Assembly: GCF_030272615.1 (NCBI RefSeq)
Contig: NC_081408.1
Span: forward strand, 623,160,383-623,224,382
Origin: Cryptomeria japonica
Lineage: Eukaryota > Streptophyta > Pinopsida > Cupressales > Cupressaceae
DNA: 64,000 nt
Reading direction: 5' to 3'
Positions 36,690-48,143 of this stretch are shown in pieces. A program made the translations under genes and the position numbers. The notes below the pieces were generated by a model, which was not told the origin of the DNA, did no database searches, and saw only the letters and a program-made list of their open reading frames with translations. The stretch's first letter is position 1. The number at the start of each line of letters is the position of its first letter.

Positions 36690-36727
36690 GTGTCCACTTT
36701 TCTGACCACCATCCTTGTGCACACGCC
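36690..36727 (-). repeat. Right inverted terminal repeat of the DNA transposon
   Basis: Complement reads GGCGTGTGCACAAGGATGG and continues to GTGGACAC, matching the left terminus. It is followed by TTGTT. Confidence 0.75.
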
Positions 36728-36732
36728 TTGTT

Positions 36733-39575
36733 ATGTAACAAAAGTGCACACTTTTATGTTTAGTTAGACTCTTTTCACAATTCTTATACATCTTCAATTA
36801 TATTTTCTCACACATTTTTATCTTTCATAAGGGTAAAAACAAAGTCATGTTCCACTCATAAGCCACAAATGAATATTGTAGCTGTAAATATGCTAAAAGC
36901 ATGTTGTGATCCTCAATTGAAGGAGCTTTAGTCAAATCCCATTAGTGATCCTATGGCACTCCCATGACAAGGGAAGCTTCAACCATGCATAGGGTTTGAC
37001 CAATGTTATTTAGTGCCTTGTACAATGACTATGCTAAGTTAAATCTCATACAATATGTTTTACTTCATGTCAAAGCCCTTTTTCTTATACACTATAGTCC
37101 TTATCTTGTGATCTAGCTACCTTTCCAGATTATTTTTCCAAACAGGTGATTGGTAATCATATTAAATATACATATCTATGGTTATTATACATGTATATAT
37201 TTTTAATTTATAAAACAAAATATTAATTACATGCAAACAAATGTAGTTAGAAGCATCATTACCTCTGCATTATAATTAGTTGATATATTTATTAATAAAA
37301 TTCAATTCATACATATTAATAATGATTCATTTGATAGGCATAGATACATTTTGTACATAGAATAGTCTTCACTAACAATGTTAGGGGGAGAATGCATTTT
37401 AAAATACAACAATATGTTCATAAGAGAGACCTTTAAATTTTGAGATTAGTCAATTGAAGGATATTTAGTAGATTTGACATGGAGATATAAAGTTGCTCAA
37501 TTAAATATGATGGATCCTTTGTGAAGAACAACAATTTTTTAAAATGAATTTATTTTATAATTATAGTATTGTAACAAGCAATATCTAGCTACTAAACCAT
37601 TTGCAACAATATAAATATTGAACTAAAATTTCTAAGCATAAAAAATTCAAGTGACTTTTTTTTGAAGCTGAAAGAAGGAGAGTACACTATATAAGATGTT
37701 AAATATTTGCATAAGAATAACTGCATAACCATAACCAAGTACAACATAAGCAAGGATTCAAGAGAGTTTTAGTGTTTACAGTTTCCAAATTCTCATTTTG
37801 AACTTTAAGTGGTCTTTACATTGATTGGAGAGGAAAAGTATCGTCAAAGCACTTTTTTTGTCTAACCACGGACTTACTAGTCCTGCGTGCCATTTCCAAC
37901 TGGAAAGGCTCGACGTTTCGTAGGGAAGTAAAAGAAGTTGGATTAATGTCATATGAGACTAGTGCTTGACCCTACACAATCCCTAGTTGTTCACACACCA
38001 TAGGCTACTCCTAACAGGTATGACCTCTAACTGGGTTGTATAGCTGGATCAAAGAACTAACTGACGCTTATAGTTTGTAGTATCACCTTGGTCAAAGGAT
38101 TTAAGAGTTGCAACACACATATGCATATAGTCATTGTTCATCACCCTACTTGGTAAGACTTTAACCTAAGGAGGTTTTTCAAGCCATTACGCTTATCTTA
38201 GAAGCCAATTGCATTTAGACTCTAAAGAGGCTCACTGACTGACATTCATGTTTTGACTCAGGTTAAATATTCAAATTAGCTAGTTTGTGATGTCAATTAC
38301 TCTAAGATAAAACCTTCCATTGAAATACTGAATTCATACTGGTGTTCTTGAGCTAGTAACCTGCTCACTCAAGAACACAAGAATGAATTCCTTCATATAA
38401 TAGAGATACTGAATTAACCATTCTTCTTTTATCTGATAATTTTTTTTATCATTTTTTTATCATATCAATACAATCTTTTATTTGCAGAAGTGAAGGTAAT
38501 GCAATTTGCAGCAATCTCATTCCTTGTTTTGCAATGGAATATGGCCAATCCTTGACCATTTCCAGCTAGTATTTGCCATTGAATTGTATATGGATTATAC
38601 CCTTCTTGGCTGTTCTGTTTACTAACGTGAGCCATAATTACCAATGGGGATAATGTAGTTTTTTTTAAGTTTTCATTCCACAAGAGTTCATTTGTCTCCG
38701 TTTTATGGCTTTCATTAAGTCGTAATGTTCTTTTGAAAAGAATGAGCGAAATTTTTCATTGTGATTTTCCATGGTATTCTTCCTATAAAAATAGTGTGAT
38801 AATTCATACCCTCAACTCATATTATTTTCCAAGTAAACAAATGATTACAAACAATGACTTACGTCCAACTTTCTTCCTAGCTGGCTTCAACAGGAGTAGT
38901 GCTAGCTTAATCAAAATCCTTTTGAAGCATGACTTCTAATCTTTTCCAAATGAAAGTCATGTCCTCTAAATAATTTCCTTTTCCGTATATATGCTATGGA
39001 CTCCAAACGGTTCCCTTTTTAATTAATGAAAATGGTTGTTTGCATTTCCCAAATATATGAAGCTAATTTTGTATTTAATTAGGAATGAATTTCATTAGCT
39101 CCATCAGATTCCCATCCTCATGCTATCTTCCTGCCTCTCCACTATGTGAAGGCGGTGGTATAAGTTTACAAAGAATGCGAAAATATATATATATCTCAAC
39201 TTTCTTTATAGCCATTTTACTTTTAATCATAGTCTTACGAGGTTAAAGTATCGCTATCCTACTTAGCCACGACTTAGTCCGCTCAAGTTGCGGTAATGTA
39301 GGTTGTGTAAATATTAACTAGCTTATATGTGTGTGTGTTTGTGTGTGAGATTAAAATCAAATATATATAAGCTAGTAGCAGTCGCAACGCAACATGGGAA
39401 ACAATAAAAAATTCAAACCAAAACTATATAATATAATATTATTAATGTTTGTTGCAATAATTTGTAATATTATTATTGCAATTATTATTATTATTATTAT
39501 TATTTTCTTTTCATTTGTGTAATAATATTATAATATATTATTATTATTATTAATTTATATTGTTGTGAGTATAAT
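36733..39575. other. Intergenic DNA, no gene recognised
   Basis: AT-rich, with only short chance frames. 37440-37520 repeats the block at 27445. No transposon ends, RNA gene or coding motif could be supported. Confidence 0.5.
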
Positions 39576-42500
39576 GAGCGTTAGGGTTATAATTATAATG
39601 AGGGTTAGTATTATACTTAGGATTCAAGTTAGGGTTGGGGGTTAGGATTGGGGTTAATCTTAGTGATTGTAATTAGGGTTAGGGTAAAAGATTATAATTA
39701 TTAATTATAAATAAAATTAGGGTTAGGGTTAGGGTTAGAATTATAATTAGGATTAGGGTTAAGATTGCAATTAAAGATAGTACGTGATGATAGCTATAAG
39801 AGTTAGGGTTTGGGTTAGGATTGGGGTTGGGGCTAGAATAGGGTTAGGGTTAGGGTTAGAATTATAATTAGGGTTAGGGTTAGGGCTAGAATTAGGGTTA
39901 GGGTAAGAATTAGGGTTAGGGTTACAATTATAATTAGGGTTAGGGTTATAGTTAGGATTATAATTAGGGTTAGGGTTAGGGTTAGTATTGGGGTTAGTCT
40001 TAGTGATTATAATTAAGGTAAGGTTTAAAGATTATAATTAGTAATTATAATTTAAATTAGGGTTAGGATTAGGGTTAGGGTTAGAATTATAATTAGGATT
40101 AGGGTTAGGGTTAGGGTTAAGATTGCAATGAAAGATAATATGTGATGATAAATATAAGAGTTAGGGTTTGGCTTAGGATTAGGGTTGTTAGGGTTAGGTT
40201 TTGGGTTAGATATAAAGTTAGGTTTTGGGTTATTATCAGGTTAGGGTTGGGGCAAGGGTTAGGATTGGTGTTAATCTTAGTGATTGTAATTAGGGTTAGG
40301 GTTAAAGATTATAATTATTAATTATAAATAAAATTAGGGTTAGGGTTATGGTTAGAATTATAATTATGATTAGGGTTAGGGTTAGGGTTAAGATTGTAAT
40401 TAAACATAGTACATGATGATAGCTATAAGAGTTAGGGTTTGGGTCGGGATTAGGGTTGGGGCTAGAATAGGGTTAGGGTTAGGGTTATAATTATAATTAG
40501 CATGAGGGTTAAAGATTATAATTAGTGATTATAATTATAATTAAAATTGAGGTTAGGGTTAGGGTTGAGTTATAGTTAGGATTATAATTAGGGATAGAGT
40601 TAGGGTTAGAATTGGGGTTAGTCTTAGTGATTATAATTAGGGTAAGGTTTAAATATTATAATGAGTGATTATAATTAAAATTAGGGTTAGGCTTATAATT
40701 AGGATTAGGGTTAGGGTTAGGGTTTGCAGTGAAAGATAGTATGTGATGATAGATATAAGAGTTAGGGTATGGGTCAGGATTAGGGTTGTTAGGGTTAGGG
40801 TTAGGTTTTGGGTTAGATATAAAGTTAGGTTTTGGGTCATTATCAAGTTAGGGTTGGGGTTACGGTATAAATTAGAGGGAGTTATAGTATTATAGATAAA
40901 ATAAAAGTTATATTTTGTTTTAGTTAATGATAGAGAGTTATTATTGTAGGATAATGCTTGGGGTAAGGGTTGAGGTTCAATTAGAATCAGTATTAGGGTT
41001 AGGGATAGGGTTTAATTAGGATTAGTGTTAGAATTATAAATAAATTAAGGTTAGTAAGTGTTATGACTCGGGAAGGGTTAGGATTTGAGGATAAAGCATG
41101 TTGTTAGGTTTTCGGCTATATAATAGAGCTCTATTTGAAGGTTAGCATTATAATTTAATTAGGGTTATGGGTTATGTTAGCATTAAGATTGGAGAAAACG
41201 TCAAGCATAGGTTGGATTTACAATCAAGGTCACTTTAGGGTTATGGTTGAGGTTCAAAATAAGGTTTAAATAGTAATTACGGTTAAGGTTAATTTTAAGG
41301 TTAGGTTATTATAAAGGTTGAGCTACAGTTAGTGCTAGAGTATAATTATGGTTAGAATTAGGGTTGTTATTCAACTACATTAGGGTTATAGGGTTAAATT
41401 AGTATTACACTTCAATTAGGATTAGGGTTTGGGTAAGATTAGGGTTAGGATTAGAGTTCAATTACGGTTAGGGTTAAGTTTAGGGCTAGGATTCAATTAT
41501 GGTTACAATTGAGGAAAAGGGTTAAGTTTAAGAATACGGTTCAATTAAATGGTTAGATTAGGGATCAAGTTTTATTTAGGGTTCAAATCTATGGTTAGAG
41601 TTGAGTTTAGGGTTATCATTCAATCAGAGGGATTACGGTTAAGGGTTAGGGTTAGAGTTAGGGTTTAAGATTATGGTTAGGGTTAGGGTTTAGTTTTAAG
41701 GTTAAGTTTATGGTTAGGGTTACAATTACATTTAGGGTCTACATCAAAGTTAGGGTTAGAATTAGGGTTATAGTTCCATTACATTAAGGTTAATAATAGA
41801 TTAGGAATAAAGTTTAATTTTGGTTAGCGTTAAGTTTATAGTAGAATTATTGTTAGTGTTAAGGTTTAGGATTGTGGCTAGGTTAGAGTTATGATTAGGG
41901 TTATGGTAAGGATTATGATTAGGGTTATGATTTGGGGTTATGGTTATGGTTAAGGTTAGGTTTAGGATTATGGTTAGGGCCATATGATTATGGCTAGGGT
42001 TAGGGTTTACATCATAGCTAGAGTTAGGTTTAGGTTTAGGGTTAGGGTTTAGGTTAGGTTTAGGTTTAGGATTTACATCACATGTGCTTAGGGTTAGGTT
42101 GAGGATTATGGTTGGGATTAGGGTTTAATATTAAGGCTAGGGTTAGGGTTTAAGGTTAGGATTAAGATTATAAATAGGATTCACTCTTAGGATTAGGGAA
42201 AGGTTTCGAGTTATAGTCAAGGTTATGGTTATGGTTAGGATTAGGTTTTAGGGTTATGGCTAAATATTATTGTTAGGGTTAGGGTTTATGGTTATGGTTA
42301 GGTTAGGGTTAAGGTTTAGAGTTATGGTTAGGATTATGGTTAAGGTTATGGTTTACATCATGGTTGGGGTTGCATTTAGGGTTAGGTTTATGATTAGGCT
42401 TAAGGTTACAGTTATGATTTGAATTATGGCTAGGGTTAGGGTTTACATCATGGTTAGGGCTAGGGTTAAGGGTTAGTGTCAGGATTAATGTTATTTTTTT

Positions 42501-43712
42501 ATATCATGTTTATGGTTAGGGTTATAAATAGTGTTAAGATTCAGATAGGCTTAGGGTTATAAAATCAATTAGGGTTATAAATAGTGTTAAGATTAGGATA
42601 GGCTTAGGGTTGAGGATAAAATATGTTGTTAGGACTTTATAATGAATCTTGAGTTTAAGGTTAGGGATAACAATTAATTAGTGTTAAGCATACCATTTAA
42701 TTAAGGATGGGGTCAAGTTATGGGTTACATTAGCATAAAGGTTTAATTAGGTGTTAGGTTACGTTTAGGGTTAAGAATACCTTAGGGTTTCTAGATTTTT
42801 GTTAAAGATATGGTTTTATTAAGGTTAGGATTAATTTTAGGGTTAGGTTGTTGTTAGGTTTAGATTAGGGTTATGGTAAAGATTAGGTTATGATTAAAGT
42901 TACTATTCTAGGATAAAGCTTGGGGTTAGGGTTAGGGTTTGGGCTATAGTTTAAGGTTGGGGATAAGGTTTGATTAGGGTTATGTTTTTTCTAAAGGTAA
43001 ACGGGTTTTACCTGGACCCGAAACCAAAAGTTTTACTTGATTAGGGTTATGTTATGTTAGTACAAAGATTTAATTAGGGTTAAGATTCAATTATATCTAG
43101 ATTAGGGATATATGAAGGTTAAGGTTTGATTACATGGTAAGGATTTAGTTATAGTTAGCATTAGTATTATAATTCAATTAGGGTTAGAATTAGGGTTATG
43201 ATTCAATTACATTAGGCTTAAAGTTTGGGCTCTAATTTAATTACAGTTACGGTTCCATTAAGGTTAAATTAGGGTTATCATAAAGATTAGGTTATCATTA
43301 AAGTTATTATTCTAGGATAAAGCTTGTGGTTAGGGTTAGGGTTTGGGCTATAGTTTAAGGTTGGGCCTAAGGTTTAATTAGGGTTATGGTTTAATTAGGG
43401 TTAGGATTTAATTAGCTCTAGATTAGAGATATATGAAGCTTAAGGTTTGATTACATGGTAAGGATTTAGTTATAGTTATAGTTAGTAATATAATGCAATC
43501 AGGGTTAGAATTAGGGTTATGATTCAATTACATTTGGCTTAAGGTTAGGGTTGTAATTTAATTATGATTAGGGTTCAATTAGGGTTAGGGTTTGATTATT
43601 GAATAAAGATTTATTTAGTATTACAATTCAATTAATTTCAATTAGGGTTAGTCTTAAAATTCAATAACATTTCAATTAGTTAAGGTTAGGGTTAGTGTTA
43701 AATTTTGATCTT
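39576..43712 (+). repeat. Interstitial telomere-like block, degenerate TTAGGG repeats
   Basis: About 4.1 kb dominated by GGGTTAGGGTTA on the plus strand, mixed with variants (TTATAATTAGGG, GGTTAAGGTT, TTTAGGG). The six-base TTAGGG unit prevails over the Arabidopsis-type TTTAGGG. Higher-order units are visible: TGATGATA plus TATAAGAGTTAGGGT recurs at about 39786, 40143, 40414 and 40745, and GGATAAAGCTTG recurs at 42911 and 43315. It has no coding sequence. The decay and the flanking unique DNA argue for an internal chromosomal site, not a chromosome end. Confidence 0.9.
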
Positions 43713-43899
43713 AACCATAACAATGACTATTTAAAACATACAAATTAAATATATTTTATGCTTAATAGAAAATATATTTAGGAAAGAGAATTTAGAGTAA
43801 AAGTATACCTCCCATGTAGGAGTCAAACACAACTCAACCAAAAATAACTTATTGTTTAATTTACCATGAAACCCACAATGTTAAGACATTCAATCAAAT

Positions 43900-44220
43900 T
43901 ATTTTAAATGAATACATTATAATTGAATCTAACTTTCATGCTCAATCTAACCAAAGCTATCATATTGGTAGGATTAGAATAAAATTATAAGTCCAAATTG
44001 AGTTTATGATTAAAATTATTAACATAGAAATTCTTATTGATCTTTCTAAATTAAAAAATTATTTATTATTTTTGAAATATTTGTGTAAATATAAATAGAA
44101 AAGTCATATCTATATGATAAATTAGAAATTTTAAATACATTATATTGAATCTAACTTCTTTCCAAAGGTATCATATTGGAAGGATTATAATAAAACTATA
44201 AAGCCAATTTAATTTATGAT
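43900..44220 (+). repeat. Direct duplication of about 100 bases
   Basis: A segment containing ATTGAATCTAACTT, AGGTATCATATTGG-like and AGGATTATAATAAAA-like phrases occurs at about 43910-44005 and 44135-44220. The second copy ends exactly at the left border of LTR element E. Confidence 0.6.
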
Positions 44221-45823
44221 TGTAGACACCCAAAAATGGTCAACGCTTGCGAGGTCATACTTTAACATTTGCGCATTGCCTCATTTTAGGTTTTTGCATC
44301 GCATTAACATTTCTCCTATGTCACGCACTTGGTCTTTATCATTTGCGAACATCGAGTCATTCTTCTATATTCTTCAATCATCTCATCCTTGAATTTGATC
44401 TTGTCGACAACAATATTCAGTCATGATTTTGATCGATTTTACCCTGTCGCATCAATGTGCGTATTCATTTGTCATCATTTTGGACATCGTCAATCCTAAT
44501 TAGGGTTTTGTCCTCCTATCAATCTTATCATTTTGGACATCGTCAATCCTAATTAGGGTTTTGTCCTGTTTTCAATCTTATCATTTGGCGATCGGTTTAT
44601 CAATCTTGTCGATTTATCATCAATCCTTCAATCTTGTCATCTTGCGATCGATTTGTCATCGATCGTGGTCATGTCTAATCTTGTCATCTTGCAATCTATT
44701 TTGTCAATTTTGTCATTTTTCAACCGATTTGTCATCGATCGTTATTTGTCTCAATTGTGTCAATTTGGATCAATTTGTCATTGTTCCTCGTCAATTGGCG
44801 CATCTATCAATCAAATCATTTTGTCGCATTGGTCATTTATCAAATCAAAACATGATCAAGTCAATTATAGACCTAATTGTCATTTTCGCATTTCTAATTC
44901 GTCTTCTAGGGTTTCATGATTCAATCATTTAACCTAATTTGTCATTTCTTCCTTTAGGATTAAATAAATTACTTATTTATCCTAAGTTTCCTTATTACAA
45001 TTAAATCTTCATTTAATTGTCTAATTATTCCTCTTTGTGAATTGATTAATAAATGAAAAATTATTAATTAATTCACTAAATCCTAATTTCTAATTTCTTT
45101 CAATTTCTAATTTCCTATTTTCATTAATTCCTAATTTCCACCTATTTTCTAATTTTCTAATTCAAATTCCACCTAATTATCTTGTCTCTAGTTCTCCCTA
45201 TTTGTGTGCTTCATGCGTCATACTCTTGACATAGCAATTTGTCATAGAGTTTTGTCTTGACATAGAAATGTGTCATAGAATTTGTCCAAAATTGTCATAA
45301 AATTCTTGACATAGAAATGTGTCATAGAATTTGTCATAAAATGTCATAGCAATTTGTCATAAAATCTGTCATAAGCCTCTTTGCATAGCAATTTGTCATA
45401 GATATGCTATTTTTGATTTGAATTTCTATTCAAATCTCTTTCATGCTAATTTGTCCATTTCTCCAATTTCTCTATAAATTGGATGTTTTCTTCAATCAAT
45501 TGCTTCATGAATCTCGAATTTTTACTGAACCTTCGTTTCTAGTACTCTTGAGCCTTTTTGCTTTCAAATTGTGTGAGCACTTGTAGGTGAGATCCACAAA
45601 ACTATTGAAGAGGAAAGAACAACAATGGAGCCGCATGGAAGGAGTATTCAATCTTGGATCTGGTTTGCATAATGTTTTCTTTTGAATGCTTCATTTTCAT
45701 ACCTCTATTGAATGTGCATTGTGATTAGGTTCATTGCAATGAGTATTTCTTTGATTGAGCTATCATATCTTGTGTTGTGATTGATATACTTATCTTTTGA
45801 TGATTCCTAATTTCTATGCCACA
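44221..45823 (+). repeat. 5' LTR of element E
   Basis: Rich in TTGTCAT/ATCGATCGT phrases, with a TCTATAAATTGG TATA-like box at about 45471. Against the right LTR I count 21 differences in the first 260 bases and larger indels around 45150-45420, but only one in about 127 bases from 45577. Confidence 0.9.
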
Positions 45824-45828
45824 TTAAC

Positions 45829-45842
45829 TGGTGAACCCGACG
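45829..45842 (+). promoter_or_regulatory. Putative primer-binding site of element E
   Basis: TGGTGAACCCGACG begins with the TGG expected opposite a tRNA 3' CCA and lies five bases inside the LTR end. I could not match it to a particular tRNA. Confidence 0.55.
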
Positions 45843-45948
45843 TGAATACTAACCTTCTAACCATCTTACTGTGTTTTGGAGTGCTTCTAAGCTGATTTGC
45901 AGGTCAAAAACCCAAAAACAGGGCCGTGCAGTGCATTCTGGAGACTTC

Positions 45949-46061
45949 TGCGCTTGTGTGAATCATCTTGCGCCTGTGTTGAAGACTCTTGCGCCTGTGT
46001 CAAGACATTCTGCGCTTGTGTCAGACATCTTGCGCCTGTGTCCTAACTTCTGCGCCTGTGT
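45949..46061 (+). repeat. Six direct copies of TGCGCYTGTGT, 20-21 bp apart
   Basis: Copies at 45949, 45969, 45990, 46011, 46031 and 46051 (first base). The 11-base core is perfect apart from C/T at one position; the spacers differ. Spacing is close to two helical turns, so all sites face one side of the DNA. It lies just inside the 5' LTR of element E. The same motif returns near the 3' end (54251-54360). Confidence 0.9.
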
Positions 46062-48053
46062 CAAGTCCAGATCAAAGGTGAAAAATGCAGTTTTTACTTG
46101 AAAAATTTTATATGTTTTAGTAAATTGCAATTTTGAGGGTCTTCGGTGCATTTGTGGACAAATGTGGTGCTCGTAAACATGATGAGACATCATTGATGTT
46201 TCCGAAATTTGGTTCTAGATTATTTGAATACCTTTCCAACGCATCAAACGGTTTGTAATTCGGAGCTAGGATGAGAAAGTTATGCCTTCTCAAAGTAGAC
46301 TGAAATTTTGATAGTTTTCATAAATCAGATCATCTGTGCTTTGGATTTTGGTACTAATTATTTGTGCAGGATCTTGGCATACGCATGACAAAGACTAAAA
46401 ATCAAACTACTAACATGTGTTATGCAGATTCAATGGTCAAAGACAACAAATCAAACTTCTGACATGTGTTTTGTAGGTTGCCTTGGAGAAACAACCAAAT
46501 TGTGTGTTTGAGATTTTTAATTAGGCACTTAGTGATTTATAAATAGGTGGAAATGAACATTTGTTTGCTTTGATTGTTGAGTATGACATTGGAGTAGGAG
46601 AGTATGCTCTCATCCTTCTTAGGGTGATCAGAAATCCAGATCTTCAATACCATGCTTGTGTTGATTGAGTGTCTCCATTAGAGGGCCTGCCTTCCCGACC
46701 ACTTTGCTTTAGCAAGCGAGTGATAATCGTGAGAAGGGGACGACCCAAAGTGAGTACGGCTAGAATTCCTTGGCATTCTAACTCACTATAAAAAAATACC
46801 TGATGAGCGAAAGCTTTGAAGGAAGTGTTACGTGGGAATTGCAGTTACTTGGGAAGTGATGCCCCTTGAAACTCTTTCTCATATCAACATCTAAGTAGGG
46901 CCTCTTGGTCTAAATCGTGCTTGCGTGACTACATTTGTTTGGTATCTTGATGGGCTTAATGTCTCAATCATGCTTGCATGACATCAAGGAGTAATGCTTA
47001 ACAGAAATCCTTACTACACACCTTGTTTTTAGAGGCCAAAAACCCTTCTAGTTGCTTGAGAAGGACAAATTCGGATACTTGGAAGAGATACTAAGTTCGC
47101 CATGGGGAGATTCCATGGGGACTGATGCTTGGCTGCCCTGAGAAGTGAGTGCCGTGGAGGGGAGCCCGTGGGGTCAAGCATCTATGTATTCTCCTTGAAT
47201 CTCATAATGAGTCTACCTCTCAAGTACCTAATGTCTTTGCCTACCATAAGAAATGTGGAAATGAGCATGATTGTCTTGAGTCTAAGTTGTAACATCTTGT
47301 ATTCTTTGATTGTCAAAAGTTGAATGTTATCCCATTTCAAAAGCAAAACACATTGATTAAAACAAGATTAAACACAAAAGACATTTATCCAACAAAAGTC
47401 CAACAAAGTTCAAAACACATCTTCCAATATAATGATCAAACATTGTTCCAAATCTTGTCTTAACATTCATGTCACTTGCATTTAGGTTCATCCTAGGTTG
47501 CATTTTTCAAAGTCATTGTCAAGTATCAAGGTTAGGTTTCACCTAAGTCATACTTCTTTTGCATATCAATAAAAGTCATCCATTTGCATATGTCCTCTTG
47601 CATAAGAGTAATATCATTTCATAATTAAACCTTAGGTTTCATCTTAGGTTGACATTGTCATACATTTGCATTTTCATATCCCAAGTCTCTTCATTAAGCC
47701 TAAGTCATTGTCATATCATATTAAGATCATTTGCATATTAATTGTCCTTTTGCATATAGTATCAAACCTAGGTCTTGTCATACTTGAGCAATCCAAATCT
47801 TTGGTAAACCCTAAGTCATTGTTAAGAAGTCTAGACCTCATCAAGTCTTTTGTCCTTTTTGTCATCAATATCATTTCGTCAAACCTAGCTTAGTATCCAA
47901 GCATATAGGTGAGACATTGTCAATTTGTCCTTTTGTCACTTGGTCCTTTTGTCCTTTGAGGCCTAGGCATCATTTCAATTTCCTAAGGGTCCATCTCTTA
48001 GATTTGCATTTCAAAAGTTTGTCAAAATCTTCAAAAACAACCAAAAACATAGA
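46062..48053 (+). other. Long untranslated leader of element E
   Basis: About 2 kb with no long open frame between the motif array and the large ORF. It carries CCTTCCCGACCACTTTG and repeated TGCTTGCGTGAC/TGCTTGCATGAC phrases near 46915-46985. Long structured leaders are common in large plant Gypsy elements. Confidence 0.6.
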
Positions 48054-48143
48054 TTGCATTTTCATATATTTAGTTTGCATTTAGTTGCATATCATATATT
48101 GTCTTTGAAAAATTCCAAAAAAAATTGCATTTGCATAAGTGAC

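Larger units (their letters stand above)
27652..36727. mobile_element. 9.08-kb two-gene DNA transposon, superfamily unassigned
   Basis: The ends are inverted copies: left GGGTAAGTGCACAAAGATGG, right complement GGCGTGTGCACAAGGATGG. The match continues through TGGTRGTCAGAAAAG and GTGGACAC, with a 9-base indel. The ends are flanked by identical TTGTT. Inside, in order: left subterminal array (29-bp period), AT and CT low-complexity DNA, a transposase-like gene (+), an AT-rich tandem repeat, a 359-bp tandem array, a second multi-exon gene (-), and a right subterminal array with the same 29-bp period. Both genes are damaged, so this copy is probably immobile. The 5-bp duplication and the protein do not fit the usual plant superfamilies (hAT, Mutator, CACTA, PIF, Mariner) as I know them. 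Confidence 0.75.

Noticed and set aside
27652-36727. Assignment to Transib on the basis of the 5-bp target duplication
   Set aside because: The ends do not start CAC and the motifs seen are not those of the RAG1-like core; the duplication length alone is too weak.
39576-43712. A true chromosome end
   Set aside because: Unique and transposon DNA lies on both sides and the repeats are strongly degenerate, so it is interstitial.
39576-43712. Vertebrate contamination suggested by TTAGGG
   Set aside because: The flanks carry plant LTR retrotransposons and a plant TIR exon within the same continuous sequence.
44216-44220. A perfect target duplication for element E
   Set aside because: ATGAT and ATAAT match at four of five bases only; I keep the element on its LTRs, polypurine tract and primer site instead.
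45871-46101. 76-codon frame over the TGCGCYTGTGT array
   Set aside because: The repeated CACV-like phrases follow from the DNA motif, and the 20/21-bp steps change frame.
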